Assembly (NCBI RefSeq): GCF_003605755.1
Contig: NZ_RAHJ01000018.1
Span: forward strand, 496,001-560,000
From: Tsuneonella suprasediminis
Lineage (GTDB): Bacteria; Pseudomonadota; Alphaproteobacteria; Sphingomonadales; Sphingomonadaceae
Reading direction: 5' to 3'
DNA: 64,000 nucleotides
Part shown: piece by piece, positions 63,082 through 64,000 of the stretch
Layout of the letters: each line of letters begins with the position of its first letter
How positions within the stretch are numbered: position 1 is the stretch's first letter
The notes under the pieces: generated by a model
What the model was told of the DNA's origin: nothing
What the model saw: the letters and a program-made list of their open reading frames with translations, nothing else
Databases searched by the model: none
Program-made: the position numbers and the translations under genes

Positions 63082-64000
63082 TTAACCGCACTGTGCCCGG
63101 TGAAGCAGCTTATGATCGGCCAGCACAAGCGCCATCATAGCTTCAACGACAGGAACTCCGCGGATGCCGACACATGGATCGTGCCTGCCTTTGGTGCGAA
63201 TCTCGGCGGCGTTGCCATCGCGGTCGATCGTTTCGACCGGTGTGAGAATCGAACTGGTCGGCTTGAATGCGACCCGCACGACCACTGGCTGCCCGGTTGA
63301 GATTCCGCCAGCTATGCCGCCAGCGTGATTGGCGGTGAATTGCGGGCCGTCTTCACCCGGTCGCATCGGATCGGCGTTGGTTTCACCGGTCAGTTTTGCC
63401 GCTTCGAAGCCATCGCCGATTTCGACCCCTTTTACGGCATTGATGCCCATCATCGCAGCGGCAAGATCGGCATCGAGCTTGGCATAGATCGGTGCCCCCC
63501 AACCGGCAGGCACACCAGTGGCGATACATTCGACGACTGCGCCGAGTGATGAACCAGCCTTGCGGGCATCATCCACCAAACTTTCCCAACGGGTGGCGGC
63601 GGCGGGATCGGGGCAGAAGAACGGGTTACGGTCGATTTCGCTCAGGTCGATATTGCTACGGTCGATGGCATCGCCGCCGATTTCGCTGACATAGGCTACG
63701 ATCGACACTTCGGGAATGGCCTTGCGGGCGACGCCGCCCGCCGCCACACGCGCCGCAGTCTCCCGCGCCGAAGAACGCCCACCGCCACGATAGTCACGAA
63801 ATCCGTATTTGGCGTCGTACGCATAATCGGCGTGTCCGGGGCGATATGCCTTGGCGACTTCGGAGTAATCCTTGCTCCGCTGATCGACATTTTCGATCAT
63901 CAGGCTGATTGGGGTGCCGGTTGTCCGCCCTTCGAATATGCCTGACAGAATACGCACGGCGTCAGGCTCCTGACGCTGCGTGGTGAACTTGCTCTGCCCC
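63082..64000 (-). CDS. aroC: Chorismate synthase, start beyond the window edge
   Basis: The frame is open to the right edge. It begins in the window at [13 protein letters not shown] and continues [22 protein letters not shown] and [13 protein letters not shown], all conserved in AroC. It makes chorismate from EPSP using reduced FMN. The C-terminal end is complete; the N-terminal few dozen residues are outside. An internal GTG gives a shorter apparent frame, but the coding sequence clearly continues upstream of it. Confidence 0.95.
   Translation of the reverse strand, partial: GQSKFTTQRQEPDAVRILSGIFEGRTTGTPISLMIENVDQRSKDYSEVAKAYRPGHADYAYDAKYGFRDYRGGGRSSARETAARVAAGGVARKAIPEVSIVAYVSEIGGDAIDRSNIDLSEIDRNPFFCPDPAAATRWESLVDDARKAGSSLGAVVECIATGVPAGWGAPIYAKLDADLAAAMMGINAVKGVEIGDGFEAAKLTGETNADPMRPGEDGPQFTANHAGGIAGGISTGQPVVVRVAFKPTSSILTPVETIDRDGNAAEIRTKGRHDPCVGIRGVPVVEAMMALVLADHKLLHRAQCG

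Overview
The window is a 64 kb chromosomal segment, GC-rich by eye, from an alphaproteobacterium. Protein flavour and gene order point to Sphingomonadales, most likely close to Erythrobacteraceae. Indicators are the CC_3452-family small protein, the UPF0262 gene beside dnaB, the mutM-rpsT-dnaA run facing ubiE-ubiB-coaBC-dut, a large TonB-dependent receptor, and PutA without a DNA-binding domain. The taxonomic call is inference from families seen, not from a search. No tRNA or rRNA gene, CRISPR array, insertion sequence, prophage or plasmid gene was seen. The region is mostly core chromosome.

Layout. 1-4.4 kb: cbb3 oxidase maturation operon (ccoG end, ccoH, ccoI, ccoS, a small Cys-rich protein) followed by hemN. 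4.5-10.7 kb: a thiolase-like protein, glpD and putA (lipid, glycerol-3-phosphate and proline catabolism). 10.7-13.9 kb: a TetR regulator divergent from a TonB-dependent receptor, with a palindrome over the probable promoter. 14-19 kb: dcd, dnaB, UPF0262, a GH25-like protein, cdd and an LD-carboxypeptidase. 19-22 kb: M14 carboxypeptidase plus a small exported protein, then galE. 22-24 kb: rpmJ, a HAD hydrolase, and the CC_3452 protein divergent from an HxlR regulator across a perfect 12-bp inverted repeat. 24.3-30.3 kb: comM/yifB, a ClpP-like exported protein, then rpmH-rnpA-yidD-yidC-yihA (membrane insertion and ribosome assembly).

30.6-36 kb: VOC protein, GST, S1/P1 nuclease, cupin, dapE and a dicarboxylate/amino acid symporter, with dispersed palindromic repeats in the gaps. 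36.4-42.6 kb: nth and dapB, a sirtuin, DedA, ThiF/MoeB-like, DUF983, dnaA and rpsT. 42.7-49.2 kb: mutM facing ubiE-ubiB, small membrane proteins, then coaBC-dut. 49.3-56.6 kb: PilZ, DUF4136 lipoprotein, trpS, murJ, secB, and a Tim44-like/mltA/smr run. 56.6-64 kb: GST, trhO, katG, ahpF, ahpC and the start-truncated aroC, all on the minus strand.

Functional themes are microaerobic respiration and haem supply, lysine/diaminopimelate and cell-wall metabolism (dapE, dapB, murJ, mltA, LD-carboxypeptidase), nucleotide-pool hygiene (dcd, cdd, dut, mutM, nth), and peroxide defence (katG, ahpC, ahpF). No obviously new multi-gene system was found. The strongest leads are regulatory palindromes, two dispersed repeat families, an unusual CoaBC linker, and a few enzymes that appear to lack canonical residues.
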